This document shows positions 47,808-56,830 of a DNA stretch of 64,000 nucleotides, one piece after another. Position 1 is the first letter of the stretch; each line of letters opens with the position of its first letter. The DNA lies in the NCBI RefSeq assembly GCF_011617465.1, contig NZ_CP050153.1, forward strand, positions 1,054,001-1,118,000. Direction: 5' to 3'. The notes beneath the pieces were generated by a model. That model saw only the letters and a program-made list of their open reading frames with translations, was not told the DNA's origin and searched no databases. This stretch comes from Brevibacterium pigmentatum. GTDB lineage: Bacteria; Actinomycetota; Actinomycetes; Actinomycetales; Brevibacteriaceae. Both the position numbers and the translations under genes were made by a program.

Positions 47808-48915
47808 GCGCAGGGACGAGGACGCTGAGACCACAGTGAAGAACTCTGAGCGCAAGGGCGAGGACAACGGCATGCCGAAAACGACTACGACGAATGACGA
47901 GGACATGAGCCACCCAGCCTCTCCGGCCACCTTCACCGGTGACGACGCCCAGCTCGCGGCGGAGATCTCGACTCAGTTGGAAACCGTGGAGGCCCGTCTC
48001 TACGAGGTCACCGAACAGACGCGGAGACTGCCGGACGAGACATCGAAGCATCTGCTGGCCGCCGGCGGAAAACGCGCCCGCCCGAACCTCGTGCTGCTCA
48101 CCGCCCGCCTCGGCGATGCGCAGAACGAGGACATCGTCGATGCTGCCGTCGCCGTCGAACTCATCCACCTCGCATCGCTGTACCACGACGATGTCATGGA
48201 TGATGCTCCCGTGCGGCGCGGTGCGAAAGCCGCCCACGAGGTGTGGGGCAATTCGGTGGCGATCCTCACCGGAGACCTGCTCTTCTCCAAGGCTTCCGGG
48301 GTGACCGCGAAGCTCGGACCCGAGGCCGTGCGCGTCCAGGCCGAGACCTTTGAACGACTCGTCCTCGGTCAGCTCAACGAATTCGCCGGTCCTCCCGAGG
48401 GCGCCGACGAGATCGAACACTACATTCAGGTGCTCGCCGACAAGACGGGTTCGCTCATCGCCACCTCGGCGCGGTTCGGGATCATGTTCTCCGGCGCCGA
48501 TGCGAACCTGGCCGAACCCGTGCGGGTCTTCGGCGAACGCGTCGGTGTGGCCTTCCAGCTCGCCGACGACATCATCGATCTGACCACGACATCATCGGAG
48601 TCAGGGAAGACTCCGGGCACGGATCTGCGCGAACGCGTTCCCACCCTGCCCGTGCTCTATGTGCGCGCCGCCGCGGCTGAGGGTGATGAGTCCGCCGCCG
48701 AGGTGGTCCGACTGCTCGACGCCGACCTCGATTCCGATGAGGCCCTGGAAGCTGCGCGTGCAGCACTGGCCGCCCATCCCGTGACCGAGCGGGCCCGCAC
48801 CGAGGCGGCCCGCTGGGCCGAGGAGTCCAAGGCCGCGTTGGCACCGCTGCCCGACGGCCGGGTGAAGAAGGCGCTGTTCGCCTTCGCCGATTCCGTCGTC
48901 TCCCGCAGCTCCTGA
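47800..48915 (+). CDS. Polyprenyl diphosphate synthase (menaquinone side chain)
   Basis: Trans-prenyltransferase of up to 371 aa that builds the long isoprenoid tail for menaquinone. The first Asp-rich motif is HDDVMDDAPVRRG, the second is LADDIIDLTTT, and GGKRARPNL binds substrate. The first 45 residues are charged and variable, so the true start may be the ATG at 47872 or 47905. Product length cannot be told from the motifs; octaprenyl or heptaprenyl is likely from the operon context. It is the last gene of menG-menJ-like-prenyl synthase. Confidence 0.92.
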   Translation: MSERRDEDAETTVKNSERKGEDNGMPKTTTTNDEDMSHPASPATFTGDDAQLAAEISTQLETVEARLYEVTEQTRRLPDETSKHLLAAGGKRARPNLVLLTARLGDAQNEDIVDAAVAVELIHLASLYHDDVMDDAPVRRGAKAAHEVWGNSVAILTGDLLFSKASGVTAKLGPEAVRVQAETFERLVLGQLNEFAGPPEGADEIEHYIQVLADKTGSLIATSARFGIMFSGADANLAEPVRVFGERVGVAFQLADDIIDLTTTSSESGKTPGTDLRERVPTLPVLYVRAAAAEGDESAAEVVRLLDADLDSDEALEAARAALAAHPVTERARTEAARWAEESKAALAPLPDGRVKKALFAFADSVVSRSS

Positions 48916-48984
48916 TCTCGTTCCCTCTGCCATCTCTCTCCTGATTCACCGCCGTTTCGGCATGAGCGCAAAGGACCTACCGCG

Positions 48985-50052
48985 ATGACGCACACCCAGG
49001 CTTCGGCACCGGTGAGGAGTCCACAGAGGCTCGGTGCCGCCGATTGGATCGGGCTGGGTGTGCTCGCACTGCTGCTCGTGGTGGGCCTGAGCTGGTCGAA
49101 ATGGCTGCCGTACTGGGACAAGGCATGGACGCTGAGCAAGACCTCGCTGTGGGATGGTGCTCCTCTCTTCGACGCCGCGGGGCAGACGGTGTCGCTGTCA
49201 GGGGCGTGGGACTTCACGCTCGTGTACTTCACCGCCGTGTGGAAAGCGCTGCTGGTGGCACTGCTCGTCGCGGCGGCCATCGACGCACTGGTGCCGCGTG
49301 ACTGGCTGCTGAAGCTGCTCAACCGCCGCAGCCACACCGGTCAATCCCTCGTGGGTGCCGCCTTGTCGATGCCGTCGATGATGTGCACCTGCTGTGCGGC
49401 ACCGGTGGCCGCAGGCCTGCGGGACTCGGGTGTGCGCCGTTCGGCCGCTCTTGCCTATTGGGTGGGCAATCCGCTGCTCAACCCCGCTGTCATCATCTTC
49501 TTGGCCCTCGTCCTGCCGTGGCAGTACATGGCGGTACGCATCGTCTTCGCGCTCCTCGTCGCGGTCGGTGCCGCCGCGCTCATCGGACGGTGGGTGAACG
49601 GCCCCGCCGAGGTGGCACCGGAGCCCGCACCCGCCTCGGCGAATCTGCTGTCTCTGCCCGTGCGCTATCTGCGGTCCTTGGCCAGGTTCACCCTCATCCT
49701 CGTTCCCGAACACCTCGCGCTCGTTTTCGTCATCGGACTCATTGCACCGTGGCTGACCGGGGTCTTCGGACTCGAAGCCCAGTTGGGAGCCGGTGCCGTC
49801 CTCATCGTGGCGGTCGCCGCGACCCTGCTGGTCATCCCCACCGGCGGAGAGATCCCGATCATCCTCACCCTCGTGCCTCTCGGCGTCGGAGCCGGTGTCA
49901 CAGGTGCTCTGCTCATCGCCCTGCCGGCGCTGAGTATCCCCTCGATGGTCATGGTCGGGCGAGCCATGGGGTGGAAGACGACCGCGGCGATGGGCACGGC
50001 AGTGGCGGTCGCCGCGGTGCTCGCCGGGGGAGTGCTGGCTCTGCTCAGCTGA
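48985..50052 (+). CDS. Permease of the YraQ/ArsP (DUF318) type
   Basis: Membrane protein of 355 aa with about ten helices in two similar halves. The first half has PSMMCTCCAAPVAAG, a cysteine cluster at the position of the conserved Cys motif of ArsP/YraQ permeases, followed by WVGNPLLNPAV. The second half has PTGGEIPIIL and LSIPSMVMV. Relatives include organoarsenical exporters, but the unusual CTCC sequence and the absence of ars genes leave the substrate open; a metal or metalloid is a guess. It stands alone, convergent with the ABC operon. Confidence 0.8.
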   Translation: MTHTQASAPVRSPQRLGAADWIGLGVLALLLVVGLSWSKWLPYWDKAWTLSKTSLWDGAPLFDAAGQTVSLSGAWDFTLVYFTAVWKALLVALLVAAAIDALVPRDWLLKLLNRRSHTGQSLVGAALSMPSMMCTCCAAPVAAGLRDSGVRRSAALAYWVGNPLLNPAVIIFLALVLPWQYMAVRIVFALLVAVGAAALIGRWVNGPAEVAPEPAPASANLLSLPVRYLRSLARFTLILVPEHLALVFVIGLIAPWLTGVFGLEAQLGAGAVLIVAVAATLLVIPTGGEIPIILTLVPLGVGAGVTGALLIALPALSIPSMVMVGRAMGWKTTAAMGTAVAVAAVLAGGVLALLS

Positions 50053-50093
50053 ACCGCGGACCGTTCAGCCGCCTCGGCGAGGGCAACTGCGGA

Positions 50094-50837
50094 CTACGTC
50101 GTCAGGCGACGCACGGTGAGGTACGAGCCCAGGGCGAAGACCACGCTCAGGCTCAGCGCCCACAGCGCGAGTCCGACCGCCTGTGCGTCGACGAGTGCCG
50201 CCCACACCTCCGGCCAGGCCCGATTGACGTTGACCCACGCGGCTCCGGCCAGCAGCGCCAAGGCGATGGCGATGAGGGAGATCGTGAGGATGAGGGCGCC
50301 GAATCGTTTGTAGACGATCGCAAACCAGAAGCCGAGGATGAAGCACAGCATCGTGAGTACGAAGTAGACGAATCCGGCGCCGAGTGGTCCGTGCTCCCAC
50401 ACCCACGGCAGATAGGCGAAGTAGCCGTTGATGCCGTAGCCGTCGGTGCCCTGTTCGATGAGGCCCAGGGCGACGAAGACGGCGGAGATGCCGACAGCGC
50501 TGATCGCGGCGGCGAGCAGAGAGCCGAGGCAGAACTCTCTGCGGGTGAGGCTCATGGCCTGTGAGAAGTAGAAGGTGAGATTCACCGCTTGGGCTCCGAC
50601 GACGGCGAAATACCACAGCGGGGCCTGCGAGCCTCCGCTGTACATCGGACCGTCCACGCCCGCGGAGGCGATGATCCAGTGGATGATGAGAGTGATGAGC
50701 CAGGCCCCGACGAGGATGAGGAGAGGCACCCAGACGAAGGTCTGCGTGTTCGTGAACTGCAGGCGGACGACGCCGAGGATGCGGCTCTTCGGACGCGAGG
50801 TGCGGGCTTCGGGCGGGCGGTCGATGATGGCGGTCAT
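50094..50837 (-). CDS. ABC transporter permease-like membrane protein
   Basis: Hydrophobic protein of 247 aa with about six membrane segments, beginning after a polar tail of 25 residues. The start overlaps the 3' end of the ATPase gene by 4 bp, so it is the membrane partner of that ATPase. No extracytoplasmic binding protein is encoded nearby, which suits an exporter of the YtrB/antibiotic-resistance type. It has little recognisable family signature. Confidence 0.82.
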   Translation of the reverse strand: MTAIIDRPPEARTSRPKSRILGVVRLQFTNTQTFVWVPLLILVGAWLITLIIHWIIASAGVDGPMYSGGSQAPLWYFAVVGAQAVNLTFYFSQAMSLTRREFCLGSLLAAAISAVGISAVFVALGLIEQGTDGYGINGYFAYLPWVWEHGPLGAGFVYFVLTMLCFILGFWFAIVYKRFGALILTISLIAIALALLAGAAWVNVNRAWPEVWAALVDAQAVGLALWALSLSVVFALGSYLTVRRLTT

Positions 50838-51751
50838 GATTGCAGACTCCTTGAGTCGGTCTCCGCTGCCGACGGATCGGCGAGGTCCGCCTGAGTGCTG
50901 CGGACGACGAGCTGCTGCAGGGAGACGGGTGTGAGGTCGAGGTTGGCGTCGGCGACGAGTTCTCGGTCGGCATTGCTGAGGTGGCCGAGCATCGTCACCG
51001 AGGCGACTCGGCCGAGTGATTCGCGGTGGATGACCTCGCGACCGGCGACGAGCCGATTGATCGCGTCGGCATCCCCGACGACGTTGACCGCACGACTGCG
51101 GACCTCCTCGGTGGTCTCATCCATGATGATCCGGCCGCGGTCGATGACGATGACCTTCTCGATGAGATCGGCGACTTCGTCGATGAGGTGGCTCGAGAGC
51201 ACGATGGTGCGCGGAAACTCGGCGTAGTCGGTGATGAGCCGGTCGTAGAAGGTCTGCCGGGCCACGGCGTCGAAGCCGAGGTAGGGCTCATCGAAGAACG
51301 TGATCTCGGCTCGGGAGGCGAGGCCGATGATGACGCCGACGGCCGACTGCTGACCGCGGGAGAGCTTCTTGATCGGCGTCTTCAGCGGCAGAGCGAAGTC
51401 GTCGACGAGCTGGTCGGCGAATTCCTGATCCCAATGCGGGAAGAAGAGACGGGCGTTGGCCAGAGCGTGCCGGGCATTGGAGTCGTCCGCGTACTTCTGG
51501 CTCTCGCGGACGAAGCACATGCGATTGAGCACGCGGGCGTTCTCATACGGATCCTCCCCGAAGACCTCGACGTCGCCGTTGGTCGCGAAATTCTGGGCGG
51601 TGAGGATGGACATCAGGGTGGTCTTGCCGGCGCCGTTGCGTCCGAGCAGTCCGTAGATCGAGTCCTCGGAGATGCTCAAGCTGACATCATCGAGAGCGGT
51701 GGCGGTCTTGTACGTCTTGGTGAGGTGGCGGACCTCGACGACGGAGTTCAT
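50834..51751 (-). CDS. ABC transporter ATP-binding protein
   Basis: ATPase of 305 aa. The Walker A motif is GLLGRNGAGKTTL, the signature motif is degenerate (KLSRGQQSA), the Walker B region is ITFFDEPYLGFD and the H-loop is LSSHLIDE. The C-terminal 80 residues are a variable regulatory tail. It lies 3 bp after the GntR regulator and overlaps the permease, forming a YtrA-type regulator-ATPase-permease operon. Such operons usually respond to cell-envelope stress or peptide antibiotics, which is inferred here. Confidence 0.92.
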   Translation of the reverse strand: MNSVVEVRHLTKTYKTATALDDVSLSISEDSIYGLLGRNGAGKTTLMSILTAQNFATNGDVEVFGEDPYENARVLNRMCFVRESQKYADDSNARHALANARLFFPHWDQEFADQLVDDFALPLKTPIKKLSRGQQSAVGVIIGLASRAEITFFDEPYLGFDAVARQTFYDRLITDYAEFPRTIVLSSHLIDEVADLIEKVIVIDRGRIIMDETTEEVRSRAVNVVGDADAINRLVAGREVIHRESLGRVASVTMLGHLSNADRELVADANLDLTPVSLQQLVVRSTQADLADPSAAETDSRSLQS

Positions 51752-51754
51752 GGG

Positions 51755-52168
51755 TCATCCCTTCGCTGCGGTCGGATCGATTGCGGTGGTCAGGTGGAGT
51801 TCTCGGGAGCGCTCTTCGATGAGCGCGATCACGTCCTTCGACCCCAGACCGAGGCGGTTGGCCTCGTTGAGCAGGGGACTGATGAAGTTCTCGGAGAACG
51901 TGGTGCGGTGTTCGTTGATGAGCAGAGCGCGGGCGCCCTCGGTGACGAACATCCCGATGCCGCGGCGCTTCTCCAACACGCCCTTGTCGACGAGCCGGTT
52001 GATGCCCTTGGCTGCGGTGGCCGGATTGATCGAGTAGAAGGACGCGAGCTCGTTCGTCGATGGTGCTCGGGAGAGCTCGGGCAGGGTGCCGTTGAGGATC
52101 GAGTCCTCGACCTTCTCGGCGATCTGAGTGAACAGGGGTTTGGCGTCGTCGATCACTGTCGGCTCCAT
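51755..52168 (-). CDS. GntR family regulator, YtrA subfamily
   Basis: Protein of 137 aa with an N-terminal GntR winged helix: PLFTQIAEKVEDSILNGTL, PSTNELASFYSINPATAAKG and KGVLEKRRGIGMFV. A short helical C-terminus without a ligand domain marks the YtrA subfamily, which controls ABC transporter operons. A perfect inverted repeat lies 10-25 bp upstream of its start codon and is the likely autoregulatory operator. It is the first gene of the operon with the ATPase and permease. Confidence 0.92.
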   Translation of the reverse strand: MEPTVIDDAKPLFTQIAEKVEDSILNGTLPELSRAPSTNELASFYSINPATAAKGINRLVDKGVLEKRRGIGMFVTEGARALLINEHRTTFSENFISPLLNEANRLGLGSKDVIALIEERSRELHLTTAIDPTAAKG

Positions 52169-52177
52169 GTGAGTTGG

Positions 52178-52193
52178 TTAGTTACTTAACTAA
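52178..52193. promoter_or_regulatory. Operator for the GntR/ABC operon
   Basis: TTAGTTA-CT-TAACTAA is a perfect 7-bp inverted repeat with a 2-bp spacer in very GC-rich surroundings. It lies 10-25 bp upstream of the GntR start, where it could also cover the promoter. The position and AT-rich symmetry suit binding by the YtrA-type repressor encoded next to it. Confidence 0.7.
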
Positions 52194-52251
52194 TGAACCA
52201 TGGTGCCGAGGGTGGTGTCAAGACCCGGAGACAATCCGAGCCGGCAATCCC

Positions 52252-52319
52252 CTGAATTACTACCTGACGGCGGCTCAGCAACCTCGCGCGAGGTTGCTGA
52301 GCCGCCGTCAGGTAGTAAT
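52252..52319. repeat. Long palindromic repeat, copy 2
   Basis: A perfect 64-nt palindrome (52256-52319) with arms ATTACTACCTGACGGCGG and CCGCCGTCAGGTAGTAAT around CTCAGCAACCTCGCGCG. It matches the element at 9895-9959, including the CTGAATT left flank. It lies between the divergent GntR operon and the 3' end of rarD, and could terminate rarD transcription. Confidence 0.9.
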
Positions 52320-52347
52320 GGAGGGGTGCTGCGGGGTCGGGGCAGGG

Positions 52348-53262
52348 TCAGGAGCGGCGTCGGCTGTGGCGGATCATGTCCGTGCACAGCAGGACCACGG
52401 CGATCCAGATGACAAAGAAGCCGACCCAGCGGGTCGTCGACATCATCTCGCCGAGCACCGTGACGCCGAGGGTGAATTGGATGGTCGGGGTGAGATATTG
52501 GAGCATGCCCACCCAGGACAGCGGGATGCGGCGGGCGGCGGCGCTGAAGAGGATGAGCGGGATCGCGGTGGCGGGCCCGGTGATGATGATGACGAAGACG
52601 TGCCAGCCGCCGAATCCGGAGAACGTCTGCAGCCCCAGCGAGCCGAGGACGATGAGGTAGATCGCCGAGGGAACGGCGAGGACGAGGCTTTCGACAGTCA
52701 TGCCTTCGAGTGCGCCGACTCGGCTGCCGACCTTGTTCTTCACCAGTCCGTAGAGTCCGAACGACAGGGCGACGGTGAATGCGAGATAGGGGACGCGGCC
52801 GAGGCCGATGCCGACGATGATGACGGCGAGCAGGCCGAAGCCCACGGCAGTCCACTGCAGCGGGCGCAGCTTCTCGCCGAGGAAGATGACGCCGAGTCCG
52901 ATGGAGATGAGCGGGTTGAGGTAGTAGCCCAGGGAGATCTCGACGAGTTGGTTGGTTTCGACCCCGTAGATGAATGTCGTCCAGTTGATGGCGATGAGTA
53001 CGGATGCCAGAAGCAGGAGGCTGAAGAGCCGCGGTGAGCGCAGAATCTGCCAGGTGCGGAGGAATCCGCCGGTGAAGACGAGGAGGATGGCGCAGAAGCC
53101 CAGCGACCAGATGACTCGGTGGGAGACGAGTTCGAGGGCGCCGGTGGGGGCCGCGGCGGCGAAGAGCAACGGCATCACACCCCACAGCAGGTAGGCGGAG
53201 AATCCGTTGATCAGGCCGGCACGGCGGATTGCGCTCTCATCGGGGGCAGGGTTCTGGCTCAC
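52348..53262 (-). CDS. rarD: EamA family transporter RarD
   Basis: Drug/metabolite-superfamily permease of 304 aa with ten predicted helices. LLWGVMPLLFAAAAPTGA, SHRVIWSLGF, GYYLNPLISIGLGVIFLGEKL and the second-half GMLQYLTPTIQFTLGV are RarD signatures. RarD proteins are linked to chloramphenicol sensitivity in some bacteria, but their natural substrate is unknown. The GTG start at 53262 is chosen by comparison with the family; a far longer frame continues into the antisense of fprA and is not real. Confidence 0.9.
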   Translation of the reverse strand: MSQNPAPDESAIRRAGLINGFSAYLLWGVMPLLFAAAAPTGALELVSHRVIWSLGFCAILLVFTGGFLRTWQILRSPRLFSLLLLASVLIAINWTTFIYGVETNQLVEISLGYYLNPLISIGLGVIFLGEKLRPLQWTAVGFGLLAVIIVGIGLGRVPYLAFTVALSFGLYGLVKNKVGSRVGALEGMTVESLVLAVPSAIYLIVLGSLGLQTFSGFGGWHVFVIIITGPATAIPLILFSAAARRIPLSWVGMLQYLTPTIQFTLGVTVLGEMMSTTRWVGFFVIWIAVVLLCTDMIRHSRRRS

Positions 53263-53442
53263 AAGCTTCAGTCTAATGAGGGCGGGCTGCTGGGGGAGGC
53301 GTCCGGGCCGCGGTGAGACGAAGCCAGGTGGAGGGCTGTCGTCTGGCCGGTCGAACGGCGGTGATGCGAGTTTGGTCACGTCATTGTAAGGATGACCTAC
53401 ATTGACGATAGACTCGGTGGGACTGAAAAGAGAGGTGTGAGA

Positions 53443-54861
53443 ATGACTCGTCCCTTCCGGGTGGCCATCGTCGGCGCCGGTCCTGCTGGGATCTACGCGG
53501 CCGATCTCATGACGAAGGCGGAGCGTGATTTCGATCTGAGCATCGATCTCTTCGACCGTCTGCCGACTCCCTTCGGACTCGTCCGCTACGGAGTCGCCCC
53601 CGACCACCCGCGGATCAAGGGCATCATCAACGCCCTGATCAAGGTCCTCGACCGAGGCGACATCCGCCTGTTCTCCAACGTCGAGTACGGAGTCGACCTC
53701 CACCTCGAAGAGCTCACCGACCGCTATGACGCGGTGATCTTCTCCACCGGCTGCTTCGTCGATGCCGCACTCGATCTGCCAGGCATCGATCTTCCCGGAT
53801 CCTATGGTGCCGCTGACTTCGTCAACTGGTACGACTCGCATCCTGACGTCTCGCAGTCCTGGCCGTTGGACGCCGAGCGCGTCGCCGTCATCGGCAACGG
53901 CAATGTCGCCCTCGACGTCGCCCGTGTGCTGGCGAAGCAGGCCGACGATATGCACACCACGGAGATCCCCGACCACGTGTATGAGGGGCTGAAGTCCTCG
54001 AAGGTCACCGACGTCCACATCTTCGGCCGCCGCGGACCCGCCCAGGCGAAGTTCACCCCGTTGGAGCTGCGTGAGCTCGGCGCCGTCAAGGACGTCGACC
54101 TCATCGTCTACCCGGAGGACTTCGAGTTCGACGAAGGGTCGATGCAGGCGATCGAGTCGAGCAACCAGACCAAACAGGTCGCGAAGACGCTCACGGACTT
54201 CACCATGCGCGAACCCACCGGAGCGAAGCGACGCCTCCACCTGCACTTCCTGCACGCACCGGTCGCCATCCTCGGCGAGGACCAGGTGACGGGGCTGCGC
54301 ACCGAACGCATGGAACTCGACGGCTCCGGCGGTGTCAACGGCACAGGCAGCTTCCACGACTGGGAGCTCGATGCCGTCTACCGTGCCGTCGGCTATGCGG
54401 GCACTCAGCTGCCGCAGCTGCCCTTCGACGATCGCAAGCGCGTGATCCCGAACCACGAGGGTCGCGTCGTCGACTCCGATGATCAGACCGCGGCCGCCGA
54501 AGCCGATGTCGTTCAGGGCGTGTACACCACCGGGTGGATCAAGCGCGGACCCGTCGGCCTCATCGGCCACACGAAGGGCGATGCGCTCGAGACCATCGGC
54601 CACATCCTCGACGACCGTGCCGCCGGGGTGCTCACCGATCCGGTGTACCCGGACGAATCGGCCATCGTCGAACTCCTCGAATCCAAGGGCGTCGACTTCG
54701 TCGATTGGGAGGGCTACCACCGCGTCGAATCGGCCGAGAAGGCCGCCGGCGAGGTCGAAGGCCGTGAGCGGATCAAGCTCGCCACCCGTGAGGCGATGCT
54801 CGCCGAGGCGCGCGGACACGTCACCGCCGAATCCGTCGGTCAACCGTCCGCCGGCAGCTGA
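53443..54861 (+). CDS. fprA: Ferredoxin--NADP+ reductase, FprA type
   Basis: Flavoprotein of 472 aa resembling mycobacterial FprA and adrenodoxin reductase. It moves electrons between NADPH and ferredoxin. The FAD site is VAIVGAGPAGIYAA, then PTPFGLVRYGVAPDHP; the NADPH site is VIGNGNVALDVARVL, and the C-terminal FAD contact is TTGWIKRGPVGLIG. The ATG at 53443 starts just before the first strand, with GAGAGG upstream. It is divergent from rarD. A strong hairpin follows the stop. It may supply reduced ferredoxin to P450 or other oxygenases, none of which is in the window. Confidence 0.94.
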   Translation: MTRPFRVAIVGAGPAGIYAADLMTKAERDFDLSIDLFDRLPTPFGLVRYGVAPDHPRIKGIINALIKVLDRGDIRLFSNVEYGVDLHLEELTDRYDAVIFSTGCFVDAALDLPGIDLPGSYGAADFVNWYDSHPDVSQSWPLDAERVAVIGNGNVALDVARVLAKQADDMHTTEIPDHVYEGLKSSKVTDVHIFGRRGPAQAKFTPLELRELGAVKDVDLIVYPEDFEFDEGSMQAIESSNQTKQVAKTLTDFTMREPTGAKRRLHLHFLHAPVAILGEDQVTGLRTERMELDGSGGVNGTGSFHDWELDAVYRAVGYAGTQLPQLPFDDRKRVIPNHEGRVVDSDDQTAAAEADVVQGVYTTGWIKRGPVGLIGHTKGDALETIGHILDDRAAGVLTDPVYPDESAIVELLESKGVDFVDWEGYHRVESAEKAAGEVEGRERIKLATREAMLAEARGHVTAESVGQPSAGS

Positions 54862-54897
54862 GACTCCGGCGCCACCGCACGCCCGCCTGAGCGTTAC

Positions 54898-54959
54898 AAC
54901 GCCCCGGCAGTGACTTCTCCTCCCGTTGCACAGGGAGGACGAGTCGCTGCCGGGGCGTT
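54898..54959 (+). terminator. Long hairpin terminator after fprA
   Basis: AACGCCCCGGCAG pairs with CTGCCGGGGCGTT, with inner stems GACT/AGTC and CCTCCC/GGGAGG, making a 62-nt hairpin. No clear T-run follows, which is common for actinobacterial terminators. Confidence 0.75.
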
Positions 54960-55064
54960 CTGCATCTACCGCGTAGAGTCAGACTGTGCGGACCGGTGCG
55001 TCTCAGGCGCCGGCACGCTCAGGACGTCCATGAGAATCCACCGTCGGCAGGCAGGGGAGAGCGC

Positions 55065-55991
55065 GTGAAAAGCGAATCGCTGCTCAAAACGATCGTCGAA
55101 CGTGCCTATGTCGAACGCCTCGACGCCTGGCAGCTGGCGGCTGCGCGGATCAAGCACTGGCTGACCGAACAGCAGAAGGGGCTGCTCAAGGACAAGGACA
55201 TCTCCCGCCTCGACGTCGACGGCCATCGGATCAAGGACGCGGCACGGACCCTGGCGAAGCTGACCGAGAAGATCGAAGACGATCCGCTGCTGACGATCAC
55301 CACCACCGAGGATGTCGAAGACCAGATCCGCGATATCGTCGGCATCAAAGTGCTGTGCAAATCACCGCGCGACCAGTCGATGATGTTCGCCGCACTCCGC
55401 GATCCCGACCAACTCGGACCCTTCGAACTCATCGAGTGGAAGGACTACACAGACCCGCCGAAGGCCAGCGGCTACCGCGCCTGCCATGTCATCCTGCGTA
55501 TTCCTTCCGATCAGGGGGCGCCGGTCTTCGCCGAGATCCAGGTCAAGACCCGACTCCAGGATGCGTGGAGCGAATTGACCCATGAGGACATGTACAAGCC
55601 CGGCGCGGCGATGAAGCCGAGCAAGCTGCACGGCGAATTCGCCCGCGCCATGGCGAACATGCTCGCCACCGTCGATGACATGGCCGATACTCTGGCCGTC
55701 GAACTCACCGCGCTGACGAACCCGGAGCCCGTCGTCGAGATCGACGAACTGCGAGAGCAGGATTCGGGCATCGACGTCCGGGTCCGCGCGACCGGTCCGA
55801 AGTACGCGCTCGCCGTCGACGGTTCGGGACGGCAGGGACTCATCCCCGCCTTCGCGATCCGCCGTCTCAGCGGTCAGAAGGGCACCATCAAGGTCAACGA
55901 CTTCATCCACCTCGACGATCGCCTCCGGGTCAGTGTCGAGGAGGACTCGAAAGGTCTGTACTACATTCCGCTCGAGCTCCCCGAACACTGA
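55065..55991 (+). CDS. RelA/SpoT-domain (p)ppGpp synthetase-like protein
   Basis: Protein of 308 aa with a RelA/SpoT nucleotidyltransferase domain in residues about 60-200. Motifs are VEDQIRDIVGIKVLC, SGYRACHVIL and EIQVKTRLQDAWSELTHEDMYK, including the catalytic Glu and Gln. There is no HD hydrolase domain, so it is a small alarmone synthetase. About 80 C-terminal residues form an extra beta-rich domain of unknown type. The GTG at 55065 follows AGGGGAG. It likely makes alarmones under stress in addition to a long Rel elsewhere. Confidence 0.82.
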   Translation: MKSESLLKTIVERAYVERLDAWQLAAARIKHWLTEQQKGLLKDKDISRLDVDGHRIKDAARTLAKLTEKIEDDPLLTITTTEDVEDQIRDIVGIKVLCKSPRDQSMMFAALRDPDQLGPFELIEWKDYTDPPKASGYRACHVILRIPSDQGAPVFAEIQVKTRLQDAWSELTHEDMYKPGAAMKPSKLHGEFARAMANMLATVDDMADTLAVELTALTNPEPVVEIDELREQDSGIDVRVRATGPKYALAVDGSGRQGLIPAFAIRRLSGQKGTIKVNDFIHLDDRLRVSVEEDSKGLYYIPLELPEH

Positions 55992-56086
55992 CCGGCCTCT
56001 TTCGGGTCACAGCGTTACGGGCGAATACGACACCGGCCCGGTCCGCGCTCAGCAGTGCGGACCGGGCCGGCATGGGGCGATGGTGA

Positions 56087-56578
56087 TCAGCGGTAGTTCG
56101 TGAACTGCAGGTCGACGTCGAGGTCCTGTCCCTTGAGCAGGGCGATGACTTCCTGCAGGTCATCACGCTTCTTCGAGCTCACGCGCAATTCGTCGCCCTG
56201 GATCTGGGCTTTGACGCCCTTGGGGCCCTCGTCGCGGATGATCTTCGAGATCTTCTTCGCATTGTCCTTGTCGATGCCCTCTTTGAGGGATGCATCGATG
56301 CGGTACTCCTTGCCGGAGGGGTACGGTTCGCCGTCCTCGAGGGACTTCAGCGAGATTCCGCGCTTGACCAGCTTCGACTGGAAGACGTCGAGAATGGCCT
56401 TGACCCGGTCCTCGCTGTTGGCTTTCAGCTGCACGGCTTCGCCGCTCCAGGCGATCGACGCATCGGTGCCGCGGAAGTCATAGCGGGAATTGATCTCCTT
56501 CGCGGCCTGGTTGAGTGCGTTGTCGGCCTCCTGCCGGTCGACCTTACTGACGATGTCGAATGAGGATTCGCTGGCCAT
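56087..56578 (-). CDS. YajQ family nucleotide-binding protein
   Basis: Protein of 163 aa in the YajQ/UPF0234 family. The N-terminus [16 protein letters not shown], then [13 protein letters not shown], and the C-terminal [15 protein letters not shown] with [10 protein letters not shown] match the family end to end. Relatives bind cyclic di-GMP in Xanthomonas or nucleic acid and tRNA in others. The role in actinobacteria is not settled. The ATG at 56578 is preceded by AAAGGAG. Confidence 0.93.
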   Translation of the reverse strand: MASESSFDIVSKVDRQEADNALNQAAKEINSRYDFRGTDASIAWSGEAVQLKANSEDRVKAILDVFQSKLVKRGISLKSLEDGEPYPSGKEYRIDASLKEGIDKDNAKKISKIIRDEGPKGVKAQIQGDELRVSSKKRDDLQEVIALLKGQDLDVDLQFTNYR

Positions 56579-56738
56579 GAATGCTCCTTTGTCTGCGATC
56601 GTTGATGCCCTTTGGAAACGGGCGTGGCTGTTGCCCCCGAGTCTAGTCGAGGCTCCGAACTGTGATCTGCGTCTACCGAGTTGGTGATTCGGGTCCGAGC
56701 CTTGTATTCTTTTCAGGTGCTCATCGAGCGCCACCTGC

Positions 56739-56820
56739 GGCAGATTGCCCGAGCGGCCAAAGGGAGCTGACTGTAAATCAGCCGGCATTGCCTTCATAGG
56801 TTCGAATCCTATATCTGCCA
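56739..56820 (+). tRNA. tRNA-Tyr (anticodon GTA)
   Basis: An 82-nt class II cloverleaf. The acceptor stem GGCAGAT pairs with ATCTGCC, the anticodon loop is CTGTAAA with GTA, there is a long variable arm, and the T arm is TAGG-TTCGAAT-CCTA. The discriminator is A and CCA is not encoded. A strong hairpin terminator follows within 11 bp. Confidence 0.96.
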
Positions 56821-56830
56821 CGCAGAAGGA

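Noticed and set aside
52200..52330. Possible small peptides encoded through the palindromic repeats
   Set aside because: Both repeats translate to similar short peptides only because the DNA is repeated. The palindrome explains the similarity.
53263..54843. Long minus-strand frame that continues the rarD frame upstream to 54843
   Set aside because: It is antisense to fprA, which has full flavoprotein motifs, and the extra residues resemble no protein. RarD starts at 53262.
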